A stretch of 64,000 bases of DNA, from positions 124,001 through 188,000 of the forward strand of contig JAEUHC010000015.1 of NCBI GenBank assembly GCA_016794785.1. The letters are read 5' to 3'. Shown here piece after piece: positions 52,070-60,458 of the stretch. The notes beneath the pieces were generated by a model. That model saw only the letters and a list, made by a program, of their open reading frames with translations, had not been told where the DNA came from and ran no database searches. How positions within the stretch are numbered: position 1 is the stretch's first letter; each line of letters opens with the position of its first letter. The DNA comes from Opitutaceae bacterium. GTDB lineage: Bacteria > Verrucomicrobiota > Verrucomicrobiia > Opitutales > Opitutaceae. The position numbers were made by a program, and so were the translations under genes.

Positions 52070-53254
52070 ATGGCCAAACTTTCCGTCCGCACCGATCAGC
52101 CTGAGAAGCCCGCGACGTTTGCCGCCAAGGCTCCGCCGCGCGGGCCGAAGCTCACGGCCGCCGACGGCGCGCCGCAGTTGCGCCGTCGCAAAGGCATCTC
52201 GTTTGGCCGCCCAATCAACGCCAAGGGGCAGGCGGTCTTCACCCGCCAGGTCGCGACGCTCGTGAAAGCCGGCATGCCGATCATGCGCAGTCTCGAGGTG
52301 CTTGCGCGGCAGGAGAAGCGGCCGGCGTTCAAGGCGGTGGTCGAGGATTGCGCCGACACGATTCGCTCCGGCGGAAATTTCTCCGACGGCCTCTCCGCGC
52401 ACCCCAAGGCCTTTGATCGGCTCTACGTCAACATGGTCAAGGCCGGTGAGGCCGGTGGCGTGCTGGACAAGGTGCTCGAGCGTCTCGCCGTCTTTACGGA
52501 GAAATCGGTCAAGATCCGCGGCAAGATCATCTCCGCGATGGTCTATCCGGCGATCATCAGCTGCGTGGCCGGCGGCATCATGGGTGTGTTGATGATCTGG
52601 GTGGTGCCCAAGTTCCAGGAGGTGTTTTTCACGATGCTGAAGGGGAAGCCGCTCCCGGCCCTCACGTCCTTCGTCGTCGGGATCGCCGATGCGCTGCGGC
52701 ACAACATCTTCATGGTGATAGGCGGGCTCGTCTGCGCGGCCGTGCTCTTCTGGATGTTCAAGAAGTCGAGCCTCGGCACCCGCTTCCTGCATTGGCTGCT
52801 GCTGAAGTTGCCGGTGCTGGGCGACCTGTTTCTCAAGGCGGGCGTGGCGCGCTTCACGCGGACTTTCGGCACGCTGCTGTCATCGGGCGTGCCGATCTTG
52901 CAGGCGCTCATCATCACGCGCGACACGAGCGGCAACGTGCACATCGCGAACGCGATTAACGTCGTGCACGACCGGGTGAAGGAGGGCGACAACGTGGCGC
53001 AGCCACTCGAGTCCACCAAGATTTTCCCCGGCATGGTCACCAGCATGATCGAGGTCGGCGAGGAGACGGGCGCGCTGCCCGACATGCTCGTGCGCATCGC
53101 CGACAACTACGACGAGGAGGTGGACAACGCTGTCGATGCGCTCACCTCGATCATTGAACCCATCATGATCGTGTTCATGGCGGTGGGCGTGGGCATCATC
53201 GTCATCGCGATGTTCCTGCCCATGGTGGAGCTGATCAAGAGCCTGGGCGCGTGA
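52070..53254 (+). CDS. pilC: PilC/GspF-type inner-membrane platform protein
   Basis: 394 residues. Two T2SSF domains: FTRQVATLVKAGMPIMRSLEVL (first) and FTRTFGTLLSSGVPILQALII (second), each followed by G-x-F-x-x-x-L-type segments. Three membrane helices lie at roughly 160-190, 213-232 and 365-390 (IEPIMIVFMAVGVGIIVIAMFLPMV). PilC anchors PilB and PilT and moves pilins between membrane and fibre. No pilin, pilM-Q or prepilin peptidase gene is present in the window, so the rest of the system is elsewhere. Confidence 0.95.
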   Translation: MAKLSVRTDQPEKPATFAAKAPPRGPKLTAADGAPQLRRRKGISFGRPINAKGQAVFTRQVATLVKAGMPIMRSLEVLARQEKRPAFKAVVEDCADTIRSGGNFSDGLSAHPKAFDRLYVNMVKAGEAGGVLDKVLERLAVFTEKSVKIRGKIISAMVYPAIISCVAGGIMGVLMIWVVPKFQEVFFTMLKGKPLPALTSFVVGIADALRHNIFMVIGGLVCAAVLFWMFKKSSLGTRFLHWLLLKLPVLGDLFLKAGVARFTRTFGTLLSSGVPILQALIITRDTSGNVHIANAINVVHDRVKEGDNVAQPLESTKIFPGMVTSMIEVGEETGALPDMLVRIADNYDEEVDNAVDALTSIIEPIMIVFMAVGVGIIVIAMFLPMVELIKSLGA

Positions 53255-53351
53255 GCCCGGCGATCCGTTGAAGCTGCACTCCTCTCTGAGTGGGCGTCTG
53301 AAAAGGTGGGGCGCCTTTGCCTTTCCGCGGCTTTGACGATGCCCTCTTGTG

Positions 53352-54542
53352 CTATTTTTTCTTCTTCTGATCCCAGCCTTGGGCCTGGCTGATGCGTTCG
53401 AGGCCCGCGATGGCCGGGTGGCCCTTGGGGACCAAGTCGAATTTCGCGAGGTATTGGAACGCCCGCAGCGCACTCTCGGCCTCACCCCGCTTCTTCTCGA
53501 GTTCGGCTGTGGGAATGGCTTTCAGTGACGCGAGGTAGCTGGCCGCGAGGGCATCTACGCGCTGCGCTACAGCAGCGTCGCGCTCATAGACGAGGGACTC
53601 GGCGAGGCGGAGCATCTGGGCCACGCTGTCGCGCGGCAGCTTCGTGGCATCGGCGCGAATCTCCGCGGCGATGCTCGCCCGTTTGGCGGTGGTGGCTTCG
53701 GCGGTCAGAGCCCCATCCGTGCCGCCCTCGATGGCGCGAGGGGGGAGCGGGCGATACCAGATATTGCGGAAGCGGACGGGATTGCCGTGGTCCTGTAGTT
53801 TAAGGGGGCCGGCGGCGGGAAACGGCCGGTGAGCGGAACGCTTCACATGGCCGCCCGGGCCTTCGAGGGGCGTGTGATCCTGCACGAGCACGCCGTTGCA
53901 GAATACGGTGATGTAGCCGGGATCGATGAGCTTGCCATCCCGATACAGCGGGCGGCGGAAGACGATGTCATAGACTTGAAACTCACCGGGCGGCCGCAGC
54001 GCGTTGGCGAGCGGCGGGTTGATGCCGTAGAGCGAGCCGGCGAAACCGTCGGCGTAGGTGGGATTGTTGTAGTTGTCGAGGACCTGGACCTCGGCGAGGC
54101 CCATCAGGAAGACACCGCTGTTGCCGCGGCCCTGGCTGTTGCCCTGCACCCGGGCCGGCGCGGCCCACTCGATGTGGAGCTGGCAGTCGCCGAACTGTTC
54201 CTTGGTGCGGATCTGGCCGGATTTGGGCACGCACTCGAGCGCACCATCGCGGACAATCCACTTGGTGGGCGCGGCTGGATCGCCGGCCTTGGTGTCGGCT
54301 TCCCATTTCGCGAGGGAGGCCTCGGTGCCGTCGAAGAGCACGATGGCATCCGCGGGCGGCTGGCCGGGCTGGGCCGCCGTGCTGAACGTGCCGGGCTCGA
54401 CGCGCGGCGGCTGCGGGCGATTGCGATCGTGGATGGCCCAGGGGTGGGTGGCGTCGGGCGGATCGCCGTAGAACGGCGCCCCCGTGGAGACGGCGGCGTG
54501 GGAAGCCATGGCGAGGAGGGGCAGGGTGAGGAGCAGTTTCAT
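53352..54542 (-). CDS. secreted DUF1080 (3-keto-disaccharide hydrolase-like) protein
   Basis: 396 residues from the ATG at 54542; signal peptide ends after SHA. DUF1080 (concanavalin-like fold) motifs: ADAIVLFDGTEASLAKWEAD, WIVRDGALECVPKSGQI, FGDCQLHIEWAAP, NSQGRGNSGVFLMGLAEVQV, LDNYNNPTYADG and YDIVFRRPLYRDG. The C-terminal helical part (about 290-390) is an additional region with a KKKK tail. Family members hydrolyse 3-keto-glycosides made from sugars. The ATG lies only 12 bases downstream of the kinase gene terminator, and the sugar-acid cluster upstream fits a carbohydrate role. Confidence 0.9.
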   Translation of the reverse strand: MKLLLTLPLLAMASHAAVSTGAPFYGDPPDATHPWAIHDRNRPQPPRVEPGTFSTAAQPGQPPADAIVLFDGTEASLAKWEADTKAGDPAAPTKWIVRDGALECVPKSGQIRTKEQFGDCQLHIEWAAPARVQGNSQGRGNSGVFLMGLAEVQVLDNYNNPTYADGFAGSLYGINPPLANALRPPGEFQVYDIVFRRPLYRDGKLIDPGYITVFCNGVLVQDHTPLEGPGGHVKRSAHRPFPAAGPLKLQDHGNPVRFRNIWYRPLPPRAIEGGTDGALTAEATTAKRASIAAEIRADATKLPRDSVAQMLRLAESLVYERDAAVAQRVDALAASYLASLKAIPTAELEKKRGEAESALRAFQYLAKFDLVPKGHPAIAGLERISQAQGWDQKKKK

Positions 54543-54553
54543 GGAGCGGCGAG

Positions 54554-54592
54554 AAAACAAAACGCCCGCATCCGACCGGGCGGATGCGGGCG
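54554..54592 (-). terminator. intrinsic terminator after the PfkB kinase gene
   Basis: Perfect 12-base stem CGCCCGCATCCG / CGGATGCGGGCG (54563-54574 with 54581-54592), 6-base loop. On the minus strand it is followed by TTTTGTTTTC. It lies 23 bases after the kinase stop at 54616, and its T-tract ends 12 bases before the ATG of the DUF1080 gene. Confidence 0.88.
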
Positions 54593-54615
54593 TGCAAACT
54601 TAAAGTTCGCCAGCC

Positions 54616-55713
54616 TCAGCGCACGACGCGCGCGCCGCCGCCGCCGAAGGTCTTCTCGACTTCCTTGCGCGTGGCCATCGAGGTGTCGCCGGGCGTAGTC
54701 GAGGCGAGCGCGCCGTGGGCCGCGCCGTATTCGACGGCCTTTTGCGCGTCGTTGAACTCGAGGAAGCCGAACTGCACGCCGGAGGCGAACGAGTCGCCGC
54801 CGCCGACGCGGTCGAGGATCTCGAGGTCGGGGTATTTGCGGCTCTCGTGGAATTTGCCGTCGTGCCAGAGGATCGCGGACCAGTCGTTGATGGTTGCGCT
54901 CTTGACCACGCGGAGGGTGGTGGCGGCGACCTTGAAGTTTTTGAACTCCTTCACCGCGGTCTCGATCATCTGCTTGAAGGCGTCGGTCTCGATGTGGCTG
55001 ATGTTGTGGTCCACGCCCTTGACCTCGAAGCCGAGCGAGGCGGTGAAGTCCTCCTCGTTGCCGATCATGACATCGACGTATTTCGCGATCTCGCGGTTGA
55101 CCTCCTGGGCCTTTTTCAGGCCGCCGATGGTCTTCCAGAGCGACGGGCGGTAATTCAAATCGTAGCTGACGATGGTGCCGTGCTTGTTGGCGGCCTTGAC
55201 GGCCTCGACGGTGAGCGCGGCGGTCGTCTCGGAAAGGGCGGCGAAGATGCCGCCGGTGTGGAACCAGCGCACGCCGAGCTTGCCGAAGATGTGCTCCCAG
55301 TCGATGTCGCCGGGCTTGAGCTGCGAGGCGGCGGTGTTGCCGCGGTCGGGGTTGCCGACGGCGCCGCGGATGCCGAAGCCGCGCTCAGTGAAGTTGAGGC
55401 CGTTGCGGACGGTGCGGCCGATGCCGTCATCGTCGCGCCACTTGATGAAGTCGGTGGCGACGCCGCCCTGCATGATGAAGTCCTCGACGAGGTGGCCGAC
55501 CTCGTTGTCCACGAAGGCGGTGACAACGGCCGTCTTGTAGCCGAAGCATTTGCGGAGGCCGCGGGAGGTGTTGTATTCGCCGCCGCCCTCCCAGACTTGG
55601 AAGTTTCGCGCGGTGCGGATGCGGCCCTCGCCGGGATCGAGGCGGAGCATGACTTCGCCGAGGGAGATTTGGTCGAACGCGCAGGATTTGGCGGGTTTGA
55701 TTGGGAGGCTCAT
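54616..55713 (-). CDS. kdgK: PfkB-family sugar kinase, 2-keto-3-deoxygluconate-kinase-like
   Basis: 365 residues. ISLGEVMLRLDPGEGRIRTARNF and WEGGGEYNTSRGLRKCFG start the substrate-binding part; VVTAFVDNEVGHLVED is the next strand. The C-terminal PfkB signature is LDRVGGGDSFASGVQFGFLE, with the catalytic Asp retained but GGGD instead of the usual GAGD. It resembles KDG kinases, which phosphorylate 2-keto-3-deoxygluconate from uronate or gluconate degradation. No KDPG aldolase is adjacent. An inverted repeat and the Ldh_2 gene lie upstream. Sugar specificity is not certain. Confidence 0.88.
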   Translation of the reverse strand: MSLPIKPAKSCAFDQISLGEVMLRLDPGEGRIRTARNFQVWEGGGEYNTSRGLRKCFGYKTAVVTAFVDNEVGHLVEDFIMQGGVATDFIKWRDDDGIGRTVRNGLNFTERGFGIRGAVGNPDRGNTAASQLKPGDIDWEHIFGKLGVRWFHTGGIFAALSETTAALTVEAVKAANKHGTIVSYDLNYRPSLWKTIGGLKKAQEVNREIAKYVDVMIGNEEDFTASLGFEVKGVDHNISHIETDAFKQMIETAVKEFKNFKVAATTLRVVKSATINDWSAILWHDGKFHESRKYPDLEILDRVGGGDSFASGVQFGFLEFNDAQKAVEYGAAHGALASTTPGDTSMATRKEVEKTFGGGGARVVR

Positions 55714-55735
55714 GGTTGAAGGAATAGATTTTTAG

Positions 55736-55836
55736 TCACAGAGGGCGCAGAGCTCAGACACAGAGGACACGGAGAAATTCGCTGCAGGCTGCCCTGCTCT
55801 GTGAACTCCGTGTCGGCGCTCTGTGTTTCTCTGTGA
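55736..55836. repeat. imperfect long inverted repeat made of CTCTGTG-type motifs
   Basis: Left arm 55736-55774 (TCACAGAGGGCGCAGAG...) and right arm 55797-55836 are about 40-base imperfect inverted copies that match at most positions, with a 22-base loop. Both arms contain repeated CACAGAG/CTCTGTG units. It lies entirely in the gap between the Ldh_2 stop (55860) and the kinase start (55713). The motif family resembles dispersed intergenic repeats of other bacteria. On the minus strand it is followed by ACTAAAAATC, so weak termination is also possible. Confidence 0.6.
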
Positions 55837-55859
55837 CCAAGGTTGGGGTTTGCGTGGAA

Positions 55860-56954
55860 TCACTCCGCGACCTTGAAGTCGCTGAGTTTCCAGCGGGCCT
55901 TGCGGGCTTCGGCGGCGACTTCGTTGAAGGCGTTGATCTCGGCCTCGCTGAAGAGGAGGCCGCCGTTCTTGGCGCAGCGCGCGGCGGCCTGGGCCTCGAG
56001 CTGGCCGGGGAGCATGCAGCCTTCGTTGCCGTGGCCGAGGATGTCGGCGATGACGGCCTTGACGTTCTCCGCCTGGTTGCGGCCCTTGGCGAAGGCGCCG
56101 GCGCTCATCGCCTCGGGTTTCCAGACCTGGAAGAAGAAAGTGCAGGTGCCCTTGTCGTCGCCGACCTTGTCCCAGCGATTGCGCAGCGTCGGGATCGAGC
56201 CGCCGATGAAGGCGCCGACGATCTCGTTCATGAGCGCGAGGCCGTAGCCCTTGTGCGCGCCGAAGGGGATCAGGTATTTCGCCTTCGCGGGATCGGTGGT
56301 GGGGGTGCCGGTTTCGTCCACGGCGGCGTTGGGCGGGAGTTGCTTGCCCTCGCGCAGGAGCTGCTGCACGCGGCCCATGGCGACGACGCTCGTCGCCCAG
56401 TCGATCACGATCGGGTAGCCGATGGCCTCGGTCGTGGGGAAGCCCCACGAGTGCGGGTTGGTGCCGAGGGTGGGGAACTTGCCGCCGAAGGGCACGACCT
56501 CCGCGAGTGCGGCGGTGCAGTTGGTGTAGGCGATGTAGCCGCGCTTCGCGGCGTCCATCACGTAGCCGCCGCCCCAGAGGTAGTGGAAGGCATTGTCCAC
56601 GGAGACCATACCGACGCCGTATTTGTCGGCGAGCTTGATGGCGGCCTCAATGGCGGCGTAGCCGGTGGCCTGGCCGAGCTTGCGATTGGCGTTCCAAACC
56701 TGCGAGGCGCGGTAGGGCAGCTTCACCTTTTCGAGCTTGGCCTTGGGCACGCAGCCGCCGGCGGCGGAGCCGAGGAAGTGATCGAGGTGAAGCGCCTTGA
56801 GGGCGTTGTGCGTGCGAATACCGTGGCGCGAGGCCTCGGCGCAGAAGCGCGCGCCGGCCTGGGCCTCGGCGGTGGAATAGCCGCGTTTCTTGTAGGCGGC
56901 GGTGACGAGGGCGTTGTGCTGCTCCTCTGGGACGACGTAGAAGGTTTCGGACAT
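55860..56954 (-). CDS. malate/L-lactate dehydrogenase-family (Ldh_2) oxidoreductase
   Basis: 364 residues, the YjmC/YiaK/YlbC group with an unusual NAD fold. Motifs: AEASRHGIRTHNALKALHLDH, the VSVDNAFHYLWGGGYVMDAA segment, AALAEVVPFGGKFPTLGTNP, IDWATSVVAMGRVQQL, and FGAHKGYGLALMNEIVGAFIG. Members reduce 2,3-diketo-L-gulonate, ureidoglycolate, sulfolactate or similar 2-keto acids. Together with the KDG-kinase-like and D-2-hydroxyacid dehydrogenase genes it points to sugar-acid metabolism. The leader CTTCCTTCCCATCCC before the ATG has no SD. Confidence 0.9.
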   Translation of the reverse strand: MSETFYVVPEEQHNALVTAAYKKRGYSTAEAQAGARFCAEASRHGIRTHNALKALHLDHFLGSAAGGCVPKAKLEKVKLPYRASQVWNANRKLGQATGYAAIEAAIKLADKYGVGMVSVDNAFHYLWGGGYVMDAAKRGYIAYTNCTAALAEVVPFGGKFPTLGTNPHSWGFPTTEAIGYPIVIDWATSVVAMGRVQQLLREGKQLPPNAAVDETGTPTTDPAKAKYLIPFGAHKGYGLALMNEIVGAFIGGSIPTLRNRWDKVGDDKGTCTFFFQVWKPEAMSAGAFAKGRNQAENVKAVIADILGHGNEGCMLPGQLEAQAAARCAKNGGLLFSEAEINAFNEVAAEARKARWKLSDFKVAE

Positions 56955-56977
56955 GGGATGGGAAGGAAGTTGAGAGT

Positions 56978-57040
56978 TGAGAGTCCAGAGCTGAGAGCAG
57001 AGCGAGGTGAGTCGCCGAGAATTTTGTCTCTAGACTCTCA
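56978..57040. repeat. short spaced inverted repeat in the gap before the dehydrogenase
   Basis: TGAGAGTC (56978-56985) and its perfect inverse GACTCTCA (57033-57040), with GAGAG-type repeats between (TTGAGAGTTGAGAGTCCAGAGCTGAGAG). The loop of about 47 bases makes it a poor terminator. It sits in the 98-base gap between two minus-strand genes and belongs to the same style of repetitive intergenic DNA as 55736-55836. Confidence 0.4.
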
Positions 57041-57052
57041 GCTTGCGCGGGT

Positions 57053-58033
57053 TCACACCACGCGCTTCACCGGCACCTCGGGGTTGACTTGAGCGAGGGG
57101 TTTGTCGCCGTGCATGGCGAGAATGAGGTTCTTGACCGCGGCGACGGCCTGGCGCTGCACGCTCTCGGCGGTGCGCGAGCCGATGTGCGGCGTCACGATC
57201 GCGTTGGGGAGCTTGAGCAGCGGGTGGTCGGCGCGCGGCGGCTCCTCGTCGAGCACGTCGGTGCCGTAGCCGCCGACCTGGCCGGACTTGAGCGCCTCGA
57301 CCATGTCGGCCGTGTGGACGATCTCGCCGCGGGCGCAGTTGAGGATGAGGACGCCCTTCTTCATCTTCGGGAAACTCTTCGCGCTGATCATGTCGCGCGT
57401 CTCGGGCGTCAGGTTCGTGTGCAGCGAGATGTAGTCTGAGGCGGCGTAGATTTCGTCGAGGGTGGCGGCGCGCTTGACGTGGTTGGCGGCGGCGAACTTC
57501 TCGTCCCAATAGACATCGAACGCGATCACCTTCATGCCGAAGGCGCGGGCGCGGATGGCGACTTCCTTGCCGATGCGGCCGAGGCCGACGATGCCGATGG
57601 TCTTCTCGAGGAGTTCGTGGCCGGTCTTGCGCTTCCAGCCGCCGGAGCGCGTGGAATCGGTGTGAAAGAGGAAGTTCTTCTCGAGCGCGAGCAGGAGCAG
57701 GAAGCAGTGCTCGGCGACCGTGGTGTGATTGACGCCCGGTGTGAAGAGCAGCGGCAGGCCGAACTCGGTGCAGGACTTCACGTCGATCTTGTCCACACCG
57801 ATGCCGTATTTGGAGAGCACCTTGAGCTTGGGCCGGGCCTTCTCGAGGACCGCGCGCGTGATCAGATCGTCGCCGCAGATGTAGCCGTCGATGTCACCGA
57901 CGAGGGCGAGCGTGTCGGCCTCGTTGAGCGGGCCGCGGGCGCGGATGACTTCCCAGCCGGTGTCGGCGAGGAGCTTGTGATGCTCGCCCGGCGTGTCCTG
58001 GAACGAGGTCGTGGTGAGGAGGATTTTCGTCAT
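57053..58033 (-). CDS. D-isomer-specific 2-hydroxyacid dehydrogenase (phosphoglycerate-dehydrogenase-like)
   Basis: 326 residues from the ATG at 58033. NAD-binding motif TIGIVGLGRIGKEVAIRARA (G-x-G-x-x-G), and catalytic residues Arg in NCARGEIVHTADMVEAL, Glu in YGTDVLDEEPPRAD and His in VTPHIGSRTAESVQ. The substrate part begins TKILLTTTSFQDTPGEHHKLL. It reduces or oxidises a D-2-hydroxyacid with NAD; a role in sugar-acid catabolism is suggested by the neighbours, but it could also be SerA-like. Divergent from the FAD oxidase. Confidence 0.92.
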   Translation of the reverse strand: MTKILLTTTSFQDTPGEHHKLLADTGWEVIRARGPLNEADTLALVGDIDGYICGDDLITRAVLEKARPKLKVLSKYGIGVDKIDVKSCTEFGLPLLFTPGVNHTTVAEHCFLLLLALEKNFLFHTDSTRSGGWKRKTGHELLEKTIGIVGLGRIGKEVAIRARAFGMKVIAFDVYWDEKFAAANHVKRAATLDEIYAASDYISLHTNLTPETRDMISAKSFPKMKKGVLILNCARGEIVHTADMVEALKSGQVGGYGTDVLDEEPPRADHPLLKLPNAIVTPHIGSRTAESVQRQAVAAVKNLILAMHGDKPLAQVNPEVPVKRVV

Positions 58034-58135
58034 GTGCGGTGAAAAGCAGGAGCGTGACACTCGCACACCGGCCCCTGGGAAGGAAAGCGAAAGTTTGGCA
58101 TGACAGAACGGCGGTTGGCAGATTCGATCCTTGGG

Positions 58136-59572
58136 ATGAGTTCATCGGGCATAGCGACGAAGGATCTGAAGCGCCGCCTTGGCGCCCGCGTGGTGCGCAC
58201 GGATGAGGCGGCGCGGCGCGCGGCGTCGTTCGACAGCAGCAAAATTCCCTTTTTGCCCGACGCGGTGATTCACCCGCGCAAAGAGGCCGACATTGGCGTC
58301 GTGCTCGCCCTCGCGAATAAATTCCGCGTGCCGGTGACGACCCGCGGGCGCGGCACGACCCTCACCGGCGCGGCGGCTCCGCTGCGTGGCGGCTGGGTGA
58401 TCGACATGCTCGGGCTGAACAAAATCGTAATCAACGAGGAGGCGGGTATGACGCACGTGCAGGCGGGGGCGAAGGTCGCCGACATCCAGCGCGCGGCGGA
58501 GGCCAAGGGCTGGTTCTACCCGCCCGATCCGTCGTCGAAGGAATACTGCACCATCGGCGGCAACATCGCGTGCAATGCCGGCGGCATGCACGGCGGGAAA
58601 TATGGCGTGACGCGCGACTTCATCGTGGCGCTGCGCGGCTTTCTGCCGACGGGCGAATATGTGGAGTGGGGCACGGCCACGAAAAAATTCTCCGCCGGCT
58701 TCAACATGCGCGATCTCTGGATCGGGAGCGAGGGGATGCTGGGCGTCGTGACGGGCGCGGTGCTCAAGCTCATCCCGCAGCCGGCGGCGCGGTGGACGCT
58801 GCTCACCTCGTTTCGGGACGAGACGTGCGCGCTGGAGGCGGCGCTGGCGCTGTTCCGCTCGCGCGTGCAGCCGGCCATCTGCGAGTTTCTCGACCGTGAG
58901 AGCGTGCTGTGCGCGGAGCGGGCGACGCAGCGGACGGTGTTTGCCGGGCAGGCGGGCAAGCCGGTCATTTTGCTCGAACTGGCCGGCTCCAAATCCGAGG
59001 TCCGCGAGCAGAGCAAGACCGTGCTCGCGTGGGCTGCGGCGCACGCGACGGCGCACCGGGTGGCGCGCAACCGCGACGAGGCCGAGCAGCTCTGGGCCGT
59101 GCGCCGCAAGTGCTCGGGCGCGATGTTCGAGCTCGGCGACGCGAAGCTCAACGAGGACATCGTCATCCCGATGCGCAGCTACGTGAAGTTTGCCAAGTTC
59201 CTCGTGCGCCTGAAGCGCGAGTCGGGCCTGCACGTGCCGACCTTCGGGCATCTGGCCGACGGCAACCTGCACGTGAACATCATGTATCACCGCGCCAACC
59301 GGGCTGAAACGCGCGCCGCGGAAAAGGCGGTGCAGCTGCTCATGGAGACGGTGGTCGCGCTGGGTGGCGCAATTTCCGGCGAACACGGAATCGGGCTGGC
59401 GAAGACGCCTTTCCTCCGCATCCAGCATTCACCGGCGCAGGTGCGCGCGATGCAGGCGGTGAAGACGGCGCTCGATCCGCGCGGCATTCTTAATCCGGGA
59501 AAAATGTTCGAGGTGTTTCACGTCTGGAAGCACGAGAAGCTGGCCGTGAAGCTGCCGTGGGATCACAAGTGA
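58136..59572 (+). CDS. FAD-linked oxidase, GlcD/D-lactate-dehydrogenase type
   Basis: 478 residues from the ATG at 58136; an ATG at 58100 would add 12. VanO-type FAD-binding domain: FLPDAVIHPRKEADIGVVLAL, TRGRGTTLTGAAAPLRGGWV, CTIGGNIACNAGGMHGGKYG, LWIGSEGMLGVVTGAVLKL. The C-terminal glycolate/lactate oxidase part has VPTFGHLADGNLHVNIMYHR and SGEHGIGLAKTPFL. It oxidises D-2-hydroxyacids with transfer to quinone or another carrier. Divergent from the D-2-hydroxyacid dehydrogenase gene; together they could interconvert a D-hydroxyacid and its keto acid. Confidence 0.9.
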   Translation: MSSSGIATKDLKRRLGARVVRTDEAARRAASFDSSKIPFLPDAVIHPRKEADIGVVLALANKFRVPVTTRGRGTTLTGAAAPLRGGWVIDMLGLNKIVINEEAGMTHVQAGAKVADIQRAAEAKGWFYPPDPSSKEYCTIGGNIACNAGGMHGGKYGVTRDFIVALRGFLPTGEYVEWGTATKKFSAGFNMRDLWIGSEGMLGVVTGAVLKLIPQPAARWTLLTSFRDETCALEAALALFRSRVQPAICEFLDRESVLCAERATQRTVFAGQAGKPVILLELAGSKSEVREQSKTVLAWAAAHATAHRVARNRDEAEQLWAVRRKCSGAMFELGDAKLNEDIVIPMRSYVKFAKFLVRLKRESGLHVPTFGHLADGNLHVNIMYHRANRAETRAAEKAVQLLMETVVALGGAISGEHGIGLAKTPFLRIQHSPAQVRAMQAVKTALDPRGILNPGKMFEVFHVWKHEKLAVKLPWDHK

Positions 59573-59610
59573 TCCCAGTGTCCTTTGTGCTTGGGCTTGG
59601 CATGATCGGC

Positions 59611-59695
59611 GGTGGGGCCGCTTCTCCGCAAGCGGCCTGAGTTCACGTTGAAAATCGCCCTGGAACCCAAGCCGCTTCGGAGAAGCGGCCCCACC
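59611..59695. repeat. nested palindromic REP-like element between convergent genes
   Basis: The left arm GGTGGGGCCGCTTCTCCG (59611-59628) is perfectly inverted in the right arm (59678-59695), 18 bases. After a 1-base bulge, AAGCGGC (59630-59636) pairs with GCCGCTT (59671-59677). Each arm also folds on itself (GCCGCTT...AAGCGGC), so the element is a palindrome of palindromes. It sits between the stops of the FAD oxidase and the HAD gene. REP/BIME-like elements of this kind often end transcripts on both strands. Confidence 0.8.
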
Positions 59696-59724
59696 TCGGA
59701 ACCGTCACTTCAGATGAGAGGCTG

Positions 59725-60411
59725 TCAGGAAGTGAGCAGCGAGAGCACGCGGGCGGTGTCTGAAAGATTCTCGAGCGCTGCGTCGGGGTCATGCGCGCGG
59801 AGCTGATCGAGGGTTGAGCCGCCGGTCGCGACGGCGAGGGTGCGGGCGCCGATGGCGCGGCCGCAGGCGATGTCGTGCGGGGTGTCGCCGATGATCCAGG
59901 TGCGCTGCGGCGGGAAATCGACGCCGTGTGTCTCGCGCGCGCGGCGCAGGGCGTGCGGGCCGAGGTCGTTGCGGAGTTCGCCGTCGTCGCCGAAGGCGCC
60001 AAACGGAAAGTGATCCCAGAGGCCGTGGTGCGCGAGCTTGGCGCGGGCTCCCTCGCGGCGGTTGCCCGTGAGCAGGCCTTGCGCGATGGAGCCGTGCCCG
60101 GCGGCGGCGGCGATGATCTCGCGCGCGCCGGGGAGCACGCGGGCGCGGGGGTTGTGGAGCGCGGCGGGCAATTCGCTGAGGTAGCTGGCGAAGAGTCGGC
60201 CAAGATTGTCGTCAGTGGTCGGCAGCGCGAATTTGCGCAGAATCGCCCGCATGATCCAGGTGTCGGTGCGGCCCGCGAAATCGATGTCGGCGAGCGATCC
60301 GTCGATGGCGAACGTGTGGCGGAGGGCGCGTTGGAGCGCGTGCATCCCGGCGTTGCCGGAGGCGATGAGGGTGCCGTCGATGTCCCAGAGGAGAAGGATG
60401 GTCTTTTGCAC
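59725..60411 (-). CDS. HAD-superfamily phosphatase
   Basis: 228 residues from a GTG at 60411. HAD motif I WDIDGTLIASGNAG, motif II/III around LLTGNRREGARAKLAHHGL, motif IV WIIGDTPHDIACGRAIGART. The cap segment (about 20-100) resembles PGP/Gph-type phosphoglycolate phosphatases. It hydrolyses a phosphomonoester, substrate unknown. It is convergent with the FAD oxidase across the REP-like element and starts 48 bases after the EamA transporter stop. A much longer in-frame reading to 60972 lies on top of the transporter and is a shadow. Confidence 0.9.
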   Translation of the reverse strand: MQKTILLLWDIDGTLIASGNAGMHALQRALRHTFAIDGSLADIDFAGRTDTWIMRAILRKFALPTTDDNLGRLFASYLSELPAALHNPRARVLPGAREIIAAAAGHGSIAQGLLTGNRREGARAKLAHHGLWDHFPFGAFGDDGELRNDLGPHALRRARETHGVDFPPQRTWIIGDTPHDIACGRAIGARTLAVATGGSTLDQLRAHDPDAALENLSDTARVLSLLTS

Positions 60412-60458
60412 GGAAGCAACGAGGCAGCCGCGGACGCGCGCAGGTGGCGAGCCAAAGC

